From Antrodiella citrinella (taxonomy: Eukaryota > Basidiomycota > Agaricomycetes > Polyporales > Steccherinaceae): DNA of 64,000 nt. The stretch lies in assembly GCA_004802725.1 (NCBI GenBank), contig SGPM01000008.1, positions 124,001-188,000 on the forward strand. Direction: 5' to 3'. Positions 46,354 through 59,840 of the stretch are shown here, piece by piece (position 1 is the stretch's first letter; each line of letters begins with the position of its first letter). The notes under the pieces are model-generated. The model was not told where the DNA came from, did no database searches, and saw nothing but the letters and a program-made list of their open reading frames with translations. Made by a program: the position numbers and the translations under genes.

Positions 46354-46783
46354 TCAAGCAACCACGAAGACCCAGTTGTACCAACGGGCCCGACCAGCGG
46401 AAGAAATAGATGTGGCCGACGATGTTGTTATTGTTGATGGACCTCCGATAAGGTCAAGCATGTTCACTGACTGATTGAATGGATTGCCAACTGTAGAAGA
46501 GCGCGAACAAGAGCCTCCGGGGCAGACCAGGCTGAGATGGTGCATGTCCTGGATCATCTGTGAGCATCACAAGGAACACAAACAAGATTCCGCAGTGCGC
46601 ACCGGAAGAAATTTCGTAAAACAAAAGAAAGAGGGAGAGGAAGATCAAGGCGCTCGTCCAAATAGAGCGAGTGGCATCAGAGATCAACTGTCTCAAGAAC
46701 AACGCTGCCCTCCTCGACAACGACGGCGACGACGACCACACCGACATTCGCCACGAACGACCACAACATCCACCCACCCACAC
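46354..46783 (-). CDS. Possible small membrane protein, uncertain
   Basis: The minus-strand frame 46783-46454 contains one strong hydrophobic helix (SALIFLSLFLLFYE) and may splice into 46490-46354 (WYNWVFVVA at the end). It would be divergent from the PAK gene. No family recognised; exon structure not established. Confidence 0.25.
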
Positions 46784-46937
46784 TCCCTGCTCGACCTGTC
46801 CGGGTCCTCTTTTACGTGATTGTCCCTAGGTTCAGCTGCAGCTGCGTCGCCATACCTACTTTCAACGACAACAACGACCGCCCAGGGATTCCCAACTACC
46901 ATCTGGTTGACGTCCTGCAGGATCTTGTTCGTTCCTA

Positions 46938-49900
46938 ATGTCCTACAATCAAGTCAGTGCGATGTCTTTGACGCCTAGTCGTCCCGCACCCGCCGCCCCC
47001 CTTAAGCGAGGCGATATCCAGAACGTGCTCGCCAATTCCGGCTACGGCTCCTCGTTTTCGGTCGGTTCCTCTTCCACCTCAACCTCTTCGTACGCGTCGT
47101 CGCACTACTCGGGCATAGGTGGTTCACCAAATCGGAACTCCGATGGTATGACGAGCTCAAACATTGTGCGGTCTGGTGTGGTTAGCATCAAGGAGGATTT
47201 CTTGATCAGCTTGTGGCGACCGAAGTGGATGGTTTTGAAGGATACGACGTTATCGATTCACAAGAATGAGGTGAGCTATCCTACTTGCTACGTGTACTCT
47301 TGGTGTAGAGCTGTGAGGTGGACGCACACGGTCGGAGGTCGACGCGCAAGGGGTGTTGGTTGCTATGGCTTACTCAGCCGTTCTGTTGGCCTCGTCGTGT
47401 CCCCCATCGCAGCTCGCCGACCTCGTCTTCGAGCAAGGGCCCACCATGGATGACAGCTAGCGGACATCCCATGACTGGGTGTTCACTTTCTGTCTAGCCT
47501 TGCCGACTTTCAGGCCTCAGCTTTCGCAGCTGCGTCTAATGTGGCTTTTTGATATTCTATTGTGTAACGTAAACTCATCGCATTTCTAGTCCGCGTCTCA
47601 AGCCCAAAATACCGTCCAACTTGGCGACATCTCAAACATTGAACGAACGGATCTCAAACCGTACTGTCTGTTGGTGGAGACCAAGGACAAACGAATGTAC
47701 TTCTCCCTAAAGAGTGACGAGGAGCTGTATGGGTGGCAGGACGACATCTATTCTCGCAGTCCTCTCATGGGTGTGAGCAACCCAACCAACTTTGTACACA
47801 AGGTGCACGTAGGCTTTGATCCCATCTCGGGTGCTTTCACGGTGAGTCTACTGCACGTTCGTCCGTTTGTGCCCTACTTCATGCGTTACCCAGGGTCTAC
47901 CCGATGCGTGGAGCAAGCTTTTGACGAAATCGGCAATCACACGGGAAGACTACCAGAAAGACCCTCAAGCCGTGCTCGATGTCCTCGAGTTCTATACCGA
48001 CCACCAAAAGCGCGAGTTAGAGGAACTCGGGTTTGGTGGTTCCAACAATCTCAGCGTGCGCTCTGCCAACGGCGGCCCATCAACACTCTCGCCGTATGAC
48101 AACGCAAGTGCGCCACGATTTAACGCAGGGACAGGACTTGGTGGTGCAGCAGGTATGAGCAAATCCTCTTCTATGGACCGTCAGCAACTCAGCAGGCAAG
48201 AATCAGCACCAGCAGGCTTGAACGGTGACATTTCGAGTGGACCCAATGGTGCCCCATTATCGTCCAGTGCAGCCCTGGCTCGAGCTGCAGAATTTGTCGG
48301 TGGATCGCAGGCCCAACATCATGCTAATACCATCTCTGCAGCCGCATCCCAGAACGGCGCGCGTGCCCCCATCCCCGGCTCTTTGCAAGCGTCGCGACCA
48401 GCTCCCCCTCGTCCGCTGTTGACTGCAAACCGACCTGCGCCTCCTGCGCCGCAAGGTGCTCTCCCCAAGCCTCCTCTTCCTGAACATACCCCTTCGTCTG
48501 CGGATCTCCTTGCCCGGGCAAAAGCGCAGGGCCCGCCTACGGAGACTCGAACTGCGAAACCTCCCGGTCTCAACACCGATATCCTACCACAGCGCAGCGA
48601 GTCGCTCACACCAGTCACCGCTCAACGCCCCAACATGGCTCCGGCTAAATCGTCGCCTGCGAACACATTTCCCGCGACGCAGCCTGCTCCTGGTGCAGCT
48701 GGTTCCACGGTCGGTCCCCCGCCCATCAAGCCATTACAGCCGAAAAAGCCATCGCAGCCTGCTGTCACTGTCACGCCGGCGCATGATGAGGACAAGGATA
48801 GCGGTGTCGCTGCTGCTGCCGCCGCATTGGAGAAACCGTCGCCGAAGGAGAAGGAGAAGCGGATAAGCACAATGAATGAGGCGCAGATTATGGAGAAGTT
48901 GCGGAGCGTTGTGAGCAAGGATGATCCTAAGCAGTTGTACAGCAAGATCCGGAAAGTTGGTCAAGGGTGAGTTGACGATTTGTGGTCAACGACGTTGTAC
49001 TCACTGTCTCTTCCAGTGCTTCCGGACACGTCTATGTCGCGAAAACTTTGGCTACTGGCAAGAAGATCGCCATCAAGGAGATGGACTTGTCAAACCAGCC
49101 AAGGAAGGAACTCATCGTGAACGAGATCCTCGTCATGAAGGAGTCGCAACATCCGAATATCGTCAACTTCTTGGAGTCGTACCTCGTGCGGAATAATGAG
49201 TTGTGGGTGGTTATGGAGTACATGGAGGGTGGTGCCTTGACGGATATCATTGAAAACAACACGTTGGAAGAGGATCAGATTTCCAGCATTTGCTTCGAGG
49301 TGCGTCATGTGCCTGTCGATCTCACACAAAGTCTAATCCTCCCTTACTCTCATAGACTTGCAAAGGTCTTGGCCATTTGCACAGTCAGAGCATCATCCAT
49401 CGTGACATCAAGTCAGATAACGTTCTGTTGGATGCCGCAGGACACGTTAAGATTAGTGCGTACTCGGCGTCATACAATTCGAGGCATTTGCGCTGACAAC
49501 TGAACTTCAGCCGATTTCGGATTCTGCGCGAAGCTCACCGATCAGAAGTCGAAGCGTGCGACGATGGTGGGTACTCCGTACTGGATGGCACCTGAAGTCG
49601 TCAAACAGAAGGAGTACGGCGCCAAAGTGGATATCTGGTCGCTGGGTATCATGGCGATTGAAATGATTGAGAACGAGCCCCCATACCTGGACGAGGAGCC
49701 CTTGAAGGCTCTCTACCTCATCGCCACGAACGGCACGCCGACGTTGAAGAAGCCGGAGTCGCTGAGCAGGGAATTGAAGGGATTCCTGAGCGTGTGCTTG
49801 TGCGTGGACGTGAAGAGCAGGGCAACTGCGGCTGAGCTTCTAGAGGTACGGTCTTTATATACCGCTTAGATTGATGGCGTGGCTGACGTGTCTGGCTATT

Positions 49901-49982
49901 ATAGCATGACTTTTTGAAGAAGGCCTGTGCATTGCCAGGCCTGGCGCCGCTTCTCCGGTTCAAACAGAAGCAAGCATCATGA
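46938..49982 (+). CDS. CLA4: p21-activated kinase, Cla4/Ste20 type (PH-CRIB-kinase, 817 aa)
   Basis: Seven exons: 46938-47270, 47590-47841, 47894-48966, 49017-49299, 49356-49455, 49511-49845 and 49905-49982, in frame. Domains: PH (about residues 75-180; [13 protein letters not shown]), CRIB/PBD (about 180-240; [15 protein letters not shown], interrupted by an intron), a long Pro/Ala/Ser-rich linker, then the kinase (about 535-800) with [40 protein letters not shown] and [15 protein letters not shown] domain before CRIB marks the Cla4 branch of PAKs, which act downstream of Cdc42/Rac in polarity, septation and, with Ste20, pheromone MAPK signalling. The third intron-bounded exon carries the linker. 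Ste20 proper, without PH, is the less likely alternative. Confidence 0.95.
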
Positions 49983-50996
49983 GAAGCAGAGACCCGCTGA
50001 TGCGATGTCATGATTTTCTGTACGAATGGGTCCGAATGGCACTTCCTCTTCCTCCTCGTCTCGCTCAGCTTATGCCGCGTAATGAACCAGCCCGCCGTCC
50101 GTGCTCTACTCACGCCCCAATCCAACCCATATTCCATTCGTTCTTGTACACACCCATCTACCCAGACGGCCTTTTCGCCGCATCTAAACACCCACATAGC
50201 GCACGGTTCATCCTCTCTTCCCTCTGTCTTCAGGGATCTTCAGGGTATTATTTAAAGTATCGAGTGCAACCCTGCCCCCAGGTCCTTCGCTCCCATCCAC
50301 CCATATCCCATCATCCATCCTGTTCGTTCGTCGTTCGTCATTTTCCGGTCCATGGAGCGATAGTTTTTGTTTCTTGTTTCTAATCTCCTTCCTGTTGGTC
50401 TTTCATTCTATCTTCTATTTCACCACCATCAGTTATCCCCTCCCTCTTCCTTAGTCCGTGTTTTTCTCCATATTTCGCCGTTGGAAAATGTAGTGTACTC
50501 GATATGACTGCTAGAGATTCCAAGTTTGTCCGATGGCGATATGGTACATAGTACGTATAGAAATACATACGTGTACGGAAAGGAAGCAAAATCTTCTCCC
50601 GCGAGCCGTTGCGCGGCCGCTGTGCAACTTGTAGCCATCTGCTGCGCACTCGCTCACGGGAGCGCACCTACAACTACGTGCGCCCACAACCCACAAGCAA
50701 CATGAGGAATACACACGCAGATTTCCAATTTAATACGGGCATAAGGAACATGAAGAACGAGACGACAAAAGATACCAGAAGGAAACACATGGACAGACTT
50801 GTAAGCGATAAACCGTAGACATAACTTAAGGGTTGAACTAACGAGAAGGAGGGGTAGAGGGGAGGAGAGAATTCCGATCCACCGCTAGCGTACAGCGATC
50901 CAGTACTTAACTACCAAGGATGATGGGGAGGGTGTACATGAGAGACATAATAAACACTATCAGCTACATGTCAGTCCGAGAGTCCGAGAGAGCAAG
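49983..50996. other. Intergenic between convergent PAK and CNOT11 genes
   Basis: Presumably two 3' untranslated regions. No gene seen. Confidence 0.4.
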
Positions 50997-52575
50997 TTAG
51001 AATCTGCCCATGGCGAGGACACGGTATAAGGCGTTAGCTTCTTCGAAGCGCGAGTTGCGCAGCGAGAAGTGCATCATTTCGGTGGAGTCGGCGTCAGAGG
51101 CGGGGTCGACGATAGAGAGCTTGATCAGAGAGTTGTAGAACCGACATAGCTGGAGAAAAAGGGAACCGATGTCAGTCTTTGGCTACCTAGAGAATAATGC
51201 GACTCACGTGCTGCACGCCCTTGGAAAAGCGATCGTCACTGGTGGTACCGGCCTTCTCCTCCTCCTCAGCATTGTCAAGCCACGAAATACTCTCGTGGAT
51301 GAACCAGCCCAGGACTTCTATCCTGACCAGATCAGCGATGGTCGTAACTCCGGCGGTGTTGATATCACGAATCCTGGTCGGATCTCGGAGGAGGCGACCC
51401 AAGACATCGTACGACGGAAGAGTGGGAGGTATATGCTTAAGGACATCCAGATACTGCAAGACGCTGATAGGATCCCGATCCCAGTTGGATGTGATGAGAG
51501 CCGCAATGACTGGATGTGCCAGCGTCGGGTTATTAGCGATTATGGCAGCCAAGTCGTCCGAAGTAATCATGGGTGGATTAGTCAACTGGGTGATGAGAGG
51601 ATTGAGTGCCTATATTTATCGTTAGTATATAAGACTGTCAGTTCAGGAGACGGACAACACTCACGCGCATCTCTGACAGATTGAGGACTCGATCCCGAGC
51701 AGTGAGCAGGAGAGCCATGCCTTCAGATGTGTATGCGTTCTCCCGGTCACGCTCCGCGTTAACTTCGAATGGCTCACCAGGATACTGTGACTCTCCATGG
51801 GAAGCACCATTTGACCCATTGCGCTCGCCATTCCCGTTCTGAGAATCGGGAGAAATGGTGTCCCCAAAGCTATCAAGGAAGAGCACTATAGCCTAGCAAA
51901 GCGCAGATAGTGAAGGCCAACGTACGGGTCAAACTTTGGACGGTTTGCGGGCTCTTCCTCTAAAGCCAGATTGGAAGCCCTCAATCTCGGCGGGACCGAA
52001 GATCGCGCGAGATGAGTCGGAGTGAACGGACCAATCTGATTATGCAAAGTCAGCCCCGCCTCCGAACAAGATGCCACGGGAACGTACGTCACTGCCGTCT
52101 CCTCTCAATATCTTCCACAACACCCATACCAGCTGCTCACTCTCACTGACTCCGCCTGCCTCCGCGGTTTGTGTGGCATTATTCTTTTCTCTAGTGAACA
52201 TCGCCACCAGCACGGACTTGAAGGGATTAATTGCAATAGGGTGCGGTGCATATAATGAGTAGAGCATATAGGACACAAGTATACGTTGCTGAAGCTGCGT
52301 GACGTATGGACGTGAGTGAGGCGCATCACTGATCGACATCGTGCGGGACTTACTTGGGCAGGAGGATCTAGAAGAGGTAACAAGACATCAAGAGCCAGCT
52401 GAAAACGAGATGTTGGCTGCACAAGCTGATTGAAAGCTTGCGCCGCCGCCGTGCAGGGCAACGAGTACGCCCTGGACAGCAGCAAACCAACGGAAGCGCG
52501 TAGTGGGTCCACCGACGGCTGCTTCGTGACCATGGAAGCCTGTGAGAAGTACGCCGTTGTCGTCGTCGTCTGCAT
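50997..52575 (-). CDS. CCR4-NOT complex subunit 11 (CNOT11 family)
   Basis: Spliced minus-strand gene. N-terminal exon: DPLRASVGLLLSRAYS through FQLALDVLLPLLDPPAQ; next: QQRILVSYMLYSLYAPHP then AINPFKSVLVAMF, typical of the N-terminal half of CNOT11. Middle exons include NPPMITSDDLAAIIANN and YLDVLKHIPPTLPSYDVL; the last exon reads LCRFYNSLIKLSIVDP to NSRFEEANALYRVLAMGRF, the conserved C-terminal helices. CNOT11 binds NOT1 together with NOT10 in the deadenylase complex. The start may be at 52575 or at the in-frame ATG at 52533. Some exon edges between 51890 and 52340 were not resolved. Confidence 0.8.
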
Positions 52576-52785
52576 GTTTCAAACGGATCGCATATAGGCT
52601 GCACGCATAATACCAGATGAGAGGGGTTCGTCGACGTCGAGGGCGACGACGAGGGCGGTCAAAGTCAATCCGGATACCTTGCATTTCCATACTGGGCGCT
52701 TCCGCTAAACCACCCATCACGTGGCGGAGCCGAGATCGCTTCGGAGTTGTCGGAGATACGCCACTTTCTCTTCCATCTTGCACTC

Positions 52786-53644
52786 ATGGAGGGTGGTGAA
52801 GGATCGACTGTAGGACGGGCGAGAGGAAGAGGAAGAGGCAAGTCAAGAGGAGGTTTAGGCAAATATCTTCGCGCTCGCGGACGCGGCGGAGGAAGAGGTC
52901 GCGGCGCAGTATGGAGCGAGAGACTGAAGCTGGAGGACGAACAAGACGTCGAGCTCGACGAAGAAGATGCGGAGCACTTGCAGCAGAAATTTAGCAGGAG
53001 GCAACTGGGAACGAATGCAGATCGGTATGTCGAGAAAGAGCCCGAGCTGGATTCCGATGGTGCGTGTCGCGTTTGGTCCTGTGCATCGAGACCCGCTTAG
53101 ATTATATTACTTTCCAGGAGAGCCTATTGTTGAACCCGAGGTGGATCTGTCTTCGTTTCTGGCGCGACAAAAATTGGACGACGATCCACCGCCGTTGTTG
53201 TCACAACCAAAAGAAGACGAAGACATTGATACCTCCCTGCCAGACTACACCGGTGCCAGACCCGCGAGCACGAAGAAGGGGAAAGTTCACCAGATCGAAT
53301 GGGACGCGTCTCTAGAAAATATGACCAGAGAAAAAGCAGCCGCTGATGCAATCAGAGGCGAGCATTTCGTGGTAGCGATACCCTTGTACATAGCTGATAT
53401 CGCAATAGATCTCAAGTCGCGCTTTCGTGCTAATGCTGCAAGGACGCAAGCCGCCAGTAAGATCACACGACCAAATCCCAGGGGTATGTACGACGCACTT
53501 ACCGAAATTTCTCAAGAATTCGAAGCTAATATGTGCACAGATAAACAGTACGTTCAGGCACCTGCGCTGCCAACGGATGCACCTCCGGTGGAGAAGAGCG
53601 AGAAGGAGGAACTTGAAGACTTCTTGGATGACTTATTAGATTGA
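52786..53644 (+). CDS. RGG-rich conserved protein of unknown function
   Basis: The N-terminus is an Arg/Gly-rich tract (GRARGRGRGKSRGG, RGRGGGRGRG), a common RNA-binding feature. It is followed by an acidic segment, then EPIVEPEVDLSSFLARQK and, after the last intron, DKQYVQAPALP and an acidic end EELEDFLDDLLD. At least two introns (donor after DSD at about 53060 with acceptor about 53118; donor at about 53486 with acceptor about 53541); a third near 53370-53410 is possible. Sits head-to-head with CNOT11. I do not recognise the family. Confidence 0.65.
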
Positions 53645-53762
53645 CACATATTCGCGGACCACAGAAGGCAGTGTACAATTGCACAATATTATTACAGCAG
53701 TCAAAAACCCGTGTAAGACCAAAATCTCTTAAGCAACCTCTAATTGTACAGTACTCTATCCT

Positions 53763-56700
53763 CTAGCGTTGTTCAGCACGGTGAAGGGCCCCTCTCAAAT
53801 GCGCGGCGAACGAGTCCACATGTGCCTCAGACAACATCGTGTAATGCTCGCCATCCACATCGATCATCTCAAACCTCTCTCCGCTGAAATCCTTCCAAGC
53901 CGAGAGACGATCGCGTTTGAATTCTTCCCGGGTGCCCATGGAGGGCAGAGGGATAGCACAGAAGATCGAAGTCAACGCCCCAGCGACGCGCCCAGAGGGC
54001 ACATATGGCCGTCCAGAACACCTCAGGTCGTATGCCACGCGGGCCCAGTTGACCAGGTCATCAGTCCGGAGCTGGAGCTCTGCGACCCGCTCGGCATCCG
54101 ACCGCTGGACTAGCCACTCTACGATCTGTGACTCGCTGACTGGAGGCTCGTCCTGCCTGGCTTCGGGGAAGTTATCGAACAGCTCGAGCTTGAGAGGCTC
54201 GAAGGTGTATTTGTCGATGAAGGAGAGAAACATGAAGAGGTTCATGACAACCTCGACCCACACGAGCTCGCGCATCCGGAAGGCGATGTGCGGTGGGAGG
54301 TTGAGTACGCCGACGAAGGCGACATCTTTGCCCTTGCCCTCCAACTCCTTGCCGATCTCGAAGGCGACTGCAGCGCCGAAGCTGTATCCGCCCACGAAGT
54401 ACGGTCCACTAGGGTATTGTGCCTCGATAGCAGCGACGTAGCAATCCACCATCTCCTTGAAGTTAGGGAACGTCCCCTCACCGTCGAATCCCTTTGCACG
54501 GATGGCGTACACGGGACGGTCATCTTGGAGGAGACGGGCGAGGTTGATGAAGACGAGGACTTCGCCGACACCAGAGTGGACTAGGAAGAGCGGTGGCTTG
54601 GATCCCTGCGGTTGCAGACACACGATCGGGTTATACTGGACGACCTTCTTCGACGCTTCCGGGTGCACCAGCGTTTCGAGATAATCGCAGAGCTGCCCGA
54701 TCTCAGGGCGTTTGAGCACCTCGATGGTGGGAATGTCCCCGATCGCAAACCGGGTCTGCAGGTCCTGCTTCAATCGCATCAAGTGCATAGACGACGCTCC
54801 GAGATCGAACAGACTGTGAGACCGCGTCAGAGCGAGGTCGTCTAAGCCAAAGATGGCATTGATGCTATCAAAGACAACCTCCTCAACAGCGTTCCGCGGC
54901 TTGTCGTCTGAGGATGATGTCTTGGCAGCCTGAGAAAGGGTCGTCTCTAAAGAGTCAAACGACCCTTGAAGGTATGCTTTGACGAGGGCGGACCGAGAGA
55001 CCTTTCCGAGTGATGTACGCACGAAGTACTTGCGCGGCAGGGGAAGAACGGTATGAGGTGCTTGGGAGCAGAATACTGCACAGGCACTGCGTATCGCGCG
55101 ATTGGTCTTCGTAATGGTCGCCAAATCCGCCTCGCTGAGCTCATCCTCGACCTTGAGAGTGTGTTGGTAGAAGACAGCGTAAGTCTCCGTGTCTGCATTG
55201 GCGAGGCGCATGGGGCAGACATATGTGAAGGTCTTCATGGCTCCCTCTACAGTGGAATCCTCGATGTAATTTTCGACGTCGACACTGGGATGCTTAACAC
55301 CATTGATGTTGACGCAATCCTTGTCGCGTCCGACCAGGTGCAAGTTGCCGTCGAGGTCAATCTGAGCAGTGTCTCCGGTGATGAACCATCCGTCCGAGGT
55401 GAAGTTCTCCGCCGTCGCCTCCGGATTGTTGTAGTATTCGCGGAAGACGGATGGTCCGGAGATTTGCAACTGTCCCCCAGTCAGAGGAGGACAGACCGTG
55501 CCAGTTTCCGAGTCAACTGTGCGTACGGATACACCGTTGCAGCAACGACCTAGCGAGAGGTACTTCACGTCGCTAGATTCGACGTCACGGACGATAGGTC
55601 GCGTATCGTAGATGCAGCCGGCCTTCAAGCATACATTGTCAGGACCCATGGAGATCGCCGGTAGCAGAAAGACTCACCCCAGTCTCTGTCATTCCAAACC
55701 CAGCTCGCAAAGCTGATCGCGGCGCACCATGACGTTCAATGATATCAGCGAACGCGACAGCAGTTGTCACGGGCACCGACTCTCCCCCCGAAATGAGGGC
55801 CCGGATGTTGGACAGATCAAGATCCTTCTTGTCGTAAGGCGTCGCCGCTACCTCACGACAGATTTGTGCTAGCAAGAAGTTGGGACTGAAGGTGTACGTG
55901 ATGTGGTAACTATGACACCACTCCAAGAGGTTGCGAGGGCGTGAGATGATAGCAGAAGGCGCAACATGATACTGACTACAAAGTGTCGCAATCGTCATCG
56001 TCAGTGACTAGGTTCTCTGGTACACGGACTGGAACTCACTTGGCATCGGCCTGGAGCGCGTGCAGATGGACTTCAGTCACACAAGCGACGTGGTCAAACG
56101 CAATCCAATTGAGGAACTGCGACGCAGAGGTCGTCCCGTGGTGCCTGATCTTCCCGCGAACACTCGACAGCATGTTGCTGTGACGTAGAACGACACCTTT
56201 GCTGTTGCCCGTAGACCCGGAGGTCAACATCAAGCACACCGTGTCGCTTGCTACAGGCTTCCAGTTGGGATAGATCAAGGAGTCGTAGGAAGGGTTGACC
56301 TTGGTGGAGGTGAGTGCGTTCAGTGAGATGGTCTTGAAGCCTGGTACGAGAGTCTCCACGGACTCGACGACGTTCTCGGTGCTTATGAGCGTCGGCTTGT
56401 GGAAGAGCTGGTCCAAATGCGCAAACAATAGCTTCTGCCTCGACAGGTCAGGGTGAAGCGGCGGCATGGGGCAAATGGCGATGCCAACTGTCAGATCAAC
56501 GTGAGCAAAGACGTACACACCGAACATGCACTAGACACGTACCAAAGCAGCAAGCCCAGAACATGCGGATATGACTCTCATGGTCAACAAAGCTGGTGAC
56601 CACTATGTCTTTCCCGGGCTGCAGACCAGCCGACAAGAGGCGCAACGCGTCGCGGCGCGCATTCTCATATATATCCGCACACGAGAGGGACTTCGTGAGC

Positions 56701-56798
56701 TCTCCATCGGCGTTCAGGAAGCCTATGAGTGCGCTGGAGTCCTGCTGGAAGCGAGCATGAAGGAGGTCGGTGAGAGTAGCAGGAATGGTGATTGTCAT
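53763..56798 (-). CDS. NRPS-like synthetase, A-T-TE architecture (953 aa)
   Basis: Four exons 56798-56543, 56487-56040, 55975-55678 and 55622-53763 give 953 aa, the usual length of fungal A-T-TE enzymes. Adenylation motifs: LTSGSTGNSKGVVLRH (A3), NIRALISGGESVP and RAGFGMTETG (A5), GWFITGDTA (A7), GRDKDCVNINGVKH (A8/A10 zone). Carrier domain with the phosphopantetheine Ser in FDLGASSMHLM. Thioesterase with GYSFGA nucleophile motif and a late GEHYTML histidine. Enzymes of this layout activate aromatic keto acids and join two of them to quinones or furanones (atromentin-synthetase type). No condensation domain, so it is not a peptide synthetase. The exact substrate cannot be read from the sequence. 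Confidence 0.88.
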
Positions 56799-58420
56799 TG
56801 TCGGTGAAGCTGGGACTCAGACCTATGGAGGAGATGTGTGAGTCGGTGAGGTGCTGCAGATGTTGGACTGCAACCCACATATTCTTATATGCTATCCAGT
56901 GTTCCGATAGCGGCCGCATTTTACGACCCAGAGGCATGAAGATAATATTGTAAACATATTCATGTATCGCACAGGGACATCGCCGTCAAGGTATCATGTG
57001 TCATAGCCCTAAACAGATTGATCAGTCCGGTTCAGAACAAGATTGAGCGTCACGCACTGCACCTTGAAGACTAAACTGATATCAAGAAGAGGGCATGTCA
57101 GACCGATGTGTACTACACTGAAACATGTGTGTAGATGTGCGTATCGCCGTGCTCGACGTCGTGTAGCAAAAATGACTATGGTAAGAAAGGCAACAAGCAC
57201 GATTAGAATTGATTTGTTCATGGTGGGTTGTGCGTTGGCCTACCATTCGAGACTCTGTTTATAATGATCGTGTTGGAGGCTGGCCATTCCGGATCCCGAG
57301 GTCCACCAAAAAGGGTCCGAGATGCTCTGACCCTGGAATGACCCTACTATATTGGACCTCAGGCCTCAGGATCGGACCGTTCGGCAGACCTACCAGTCGG
57401 TATTTTCTCCAAGAAAGGCGGATCCATAATTCTCAACCTGCCAACGACTGCTTCCGATTGGTCCAAACGTCCACTTGACGACTAGTAGGTCCTGACGGTC
57501 CAATATAGTATTGCCCAAGGTCAGTCACAGCTCAGCAGACATTGCATTCTGAGCTGAGTGCACGTGTGACTCGGAAGTACTTACGAAAACCCACGATTCC
57601 CTTAGAGCTCGAGGCGCTCGGCACGTCTGGGACATCTTGAATTCCCTTGGACCGTCTTAGCTATACTGGATAAGAGTCAAACACTTTGGGTGCAACGGGT
57701 CTCAAGGGAAACAAGAGGACATCTAGGATCTTTATGGCCAAGTGACCGCACGGCGCTGCAGGACGTCGCGATCGCTCCAGGGATTTTTGGCGACAACATA
57801 TCTTCTGTTGAAAAAAACCCTTACTTCAGGATCTCGTACGGTGTAAAAAGTGAAAATGAGGAGACGACTCACATCGCTGATATTAATGCAGGGAAATCCC
57901 TTGATTCTTGAACAATTCGAAGGCGCTGACTTTGAACGTTTCACTCGGAGTCGAACTTCCGAAGCGCGACTTCCCCATCCTATACTGAATGCCACCGTCG
58001 GCTGGATGCACGTTTTGTAAGTGCACGAGTGCTAGTGTCCATGACGTCAATATTGTCTGATGGATGCAGGGTTCGTCTGATCATGACCGGTATTCGTGCG
58101 AGAGTCACTGCAGTGCTAATTCATTCGTTTCACGGCCCAAGGTTCGACCTTGAACAAACGTCCGAAGCACTCAAGTTACACGTGTAGCAATATGACATCC
58201 ATACCAAATATGTGACCATTTCTGCGCATACATGTGGTACACGCCATTTAGATGAGTATTCCACGCGGATTTCATGGCGTACTTTCACCGGCGCTTAAAT
58301 CAAGGTTTTTCGTGGCGACGGGCTCGAAGGCAAAATTGCCTTCTGTGCCAAGGCTGAAATTTCACGCAATCAATACAATACGGGAGAGCATGCCAGTGGT
58401 CGGCGTAGGTAAAGATGCAC
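56799..58420. other. Intergenic, no gene supported
   Basis: A small minus-strand frame (57221-57009) starts with a single hydrophobic helix (ILIVLVAFLTIVIFA) followed by basic residues, like the anchor of a P450, but nothing P450-like follows. Confidence 0.35.
57345..57510. repeat. Short inverted repeat, possible mini-MITE
   Basis: TACTATATTGGAC (57345-57357) and its reverse complement (57498-57510) bound a 166-bp stretch; just inside, TCAGG also pairs imperfectly. No coding content. Confidence 0.4.
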
Positions 58421-58429
58421 TCACTATAT

Positions 58430-59840
58430 AGCTGGCGCTGTCGTCGAGAAATTGGATAACCTGCGCACTAGACGGTTGGAGAGCATCTTGCCAGTGGACC
58501 CGAAAATGTAAGCGACCAGCTGGTTAGACTTGCCAGCAAGGAGGACCTACCGACGCGATAATGGCCGATGGGAACGTGTTGAGATTCATGCCGATAGTCA
58601 GAATGATCACTACCACGATATTGACGGCGATGCTTTACCAGTCATACATTCCATAACAGTAAATACTCAGTGTACTCACAATCCGGGGCTGACTGGATCA
58701 CTCACACGAAAAGGAAGTAAACCAAGCCATCGTTTAGCATCCGATCCAGTAGCCGAGTACGCAGCGTCTTGGATTTCAGACGACGGATCTTGCTGGCCGT
58801 CAGAGCATAGATAACGACATCAACTACGATCGTGTAACCCAGGGAACCCAGGAGGAAACCAGCAAAGGTTGCACGCTGGCTCATCGCGCAGAGAATGACT
58901 TCTGAGAATCATAACATGAAGGTTCAGAGTCACCTGTGACATTGAGAGTCAAATGGCGGGGCTCACCTCCGATGATTAACACCATTTGTCCAAGAAGAAG
59001 AAGGGTCAGAGGAATGACAACGCTCAATTTGAAAGACCAGACAGTCATTCTACAGAAACGTTCGAATTAGAATTGAAGAAGACTCAAGATGACCACCTTT
59101 GACTTACGCGCGTATGCCTAAATTCATACTCGCAAGAGCGTTATACTCCCTGTGAGCTAATAGACAAATGTCAATGACCCTTGGTATCTCCAGGTACCCC
59201 GAAATCAAACAACACGCACAGCGAGTAAAGTTTGTACAGCACCGGTACTGCTTGGGGAGAAGCACGAATCAATGGCCTGATTCGTGTCCGCCGGCAGCAA
59301 GGATTGTCGCAAAGATTGGGGGATATCGTATATACTTCACGTTCAAGTCGTTTTTGAGTCACCGACATACATACAAAATTCGATACTCACGCTATGAGAA
59401 CGGCGCATAACGCGACATAACGTCCAATAAAGTACGGAATCTTTAATATAGGCTGTAAGTCTGGGAGAACCAAGACCATAATTTGAACGGTAAACGTACC
59501 ATGGGCCATGTGAACGCTTTCTGTCGTGTCAAGAAGCTCCGTTCGAAGTCAAGGGACATCAAGAATTCCCATCTGAATGGACACGACCAAAACCCAAGTG
59601 TACGTGTTAGTTCATACACTCGGACGCACCGCAAACTGCAATTTGGCGAGTCGGAGATACACTCACAGGTAAGCACCAGACACCCCGAACACGATGCATA
59701 TCGCTGGAATGAATCATTCGCGTTAGTAGAAAAATGTCTGCTCAGCGAACGAACTGACTTGGAAGGACTTCCATGACATTATCGAGTAGTAAATTGGTCA
59801 ATGCGGCATCTTGAGCATTATGTGAGCTGAGAGTGGTCAT
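58430..59840 (-). CDS. Multi-pass membrane protein of an agaricomycete-expanded family
   Basis: Heavily spliced minus-strand gene, start probably the ATG at 59840 (MTTLSSHNAQDAALTN). Exons carry in order ICIVFGVSGAYL, WEFLMSLDFERSFL with RQKAFTWPM, IPYFIGRYVALCAVLIA, ALASMNLGIRA, WSFKLSVVIPLTLLLLGQ, FAGFLLGSLGYTIVVDVVIY, RRLKSKT..., LLDRMLNDGLVYFLFV and VVVIILTIGMNLNTFPSA. This is the helix order of the uncharacterised DUF6533-like membrane proteins abundant in mushrooms. No function known. The 3' end is not resolved. Confidence 0.55.
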
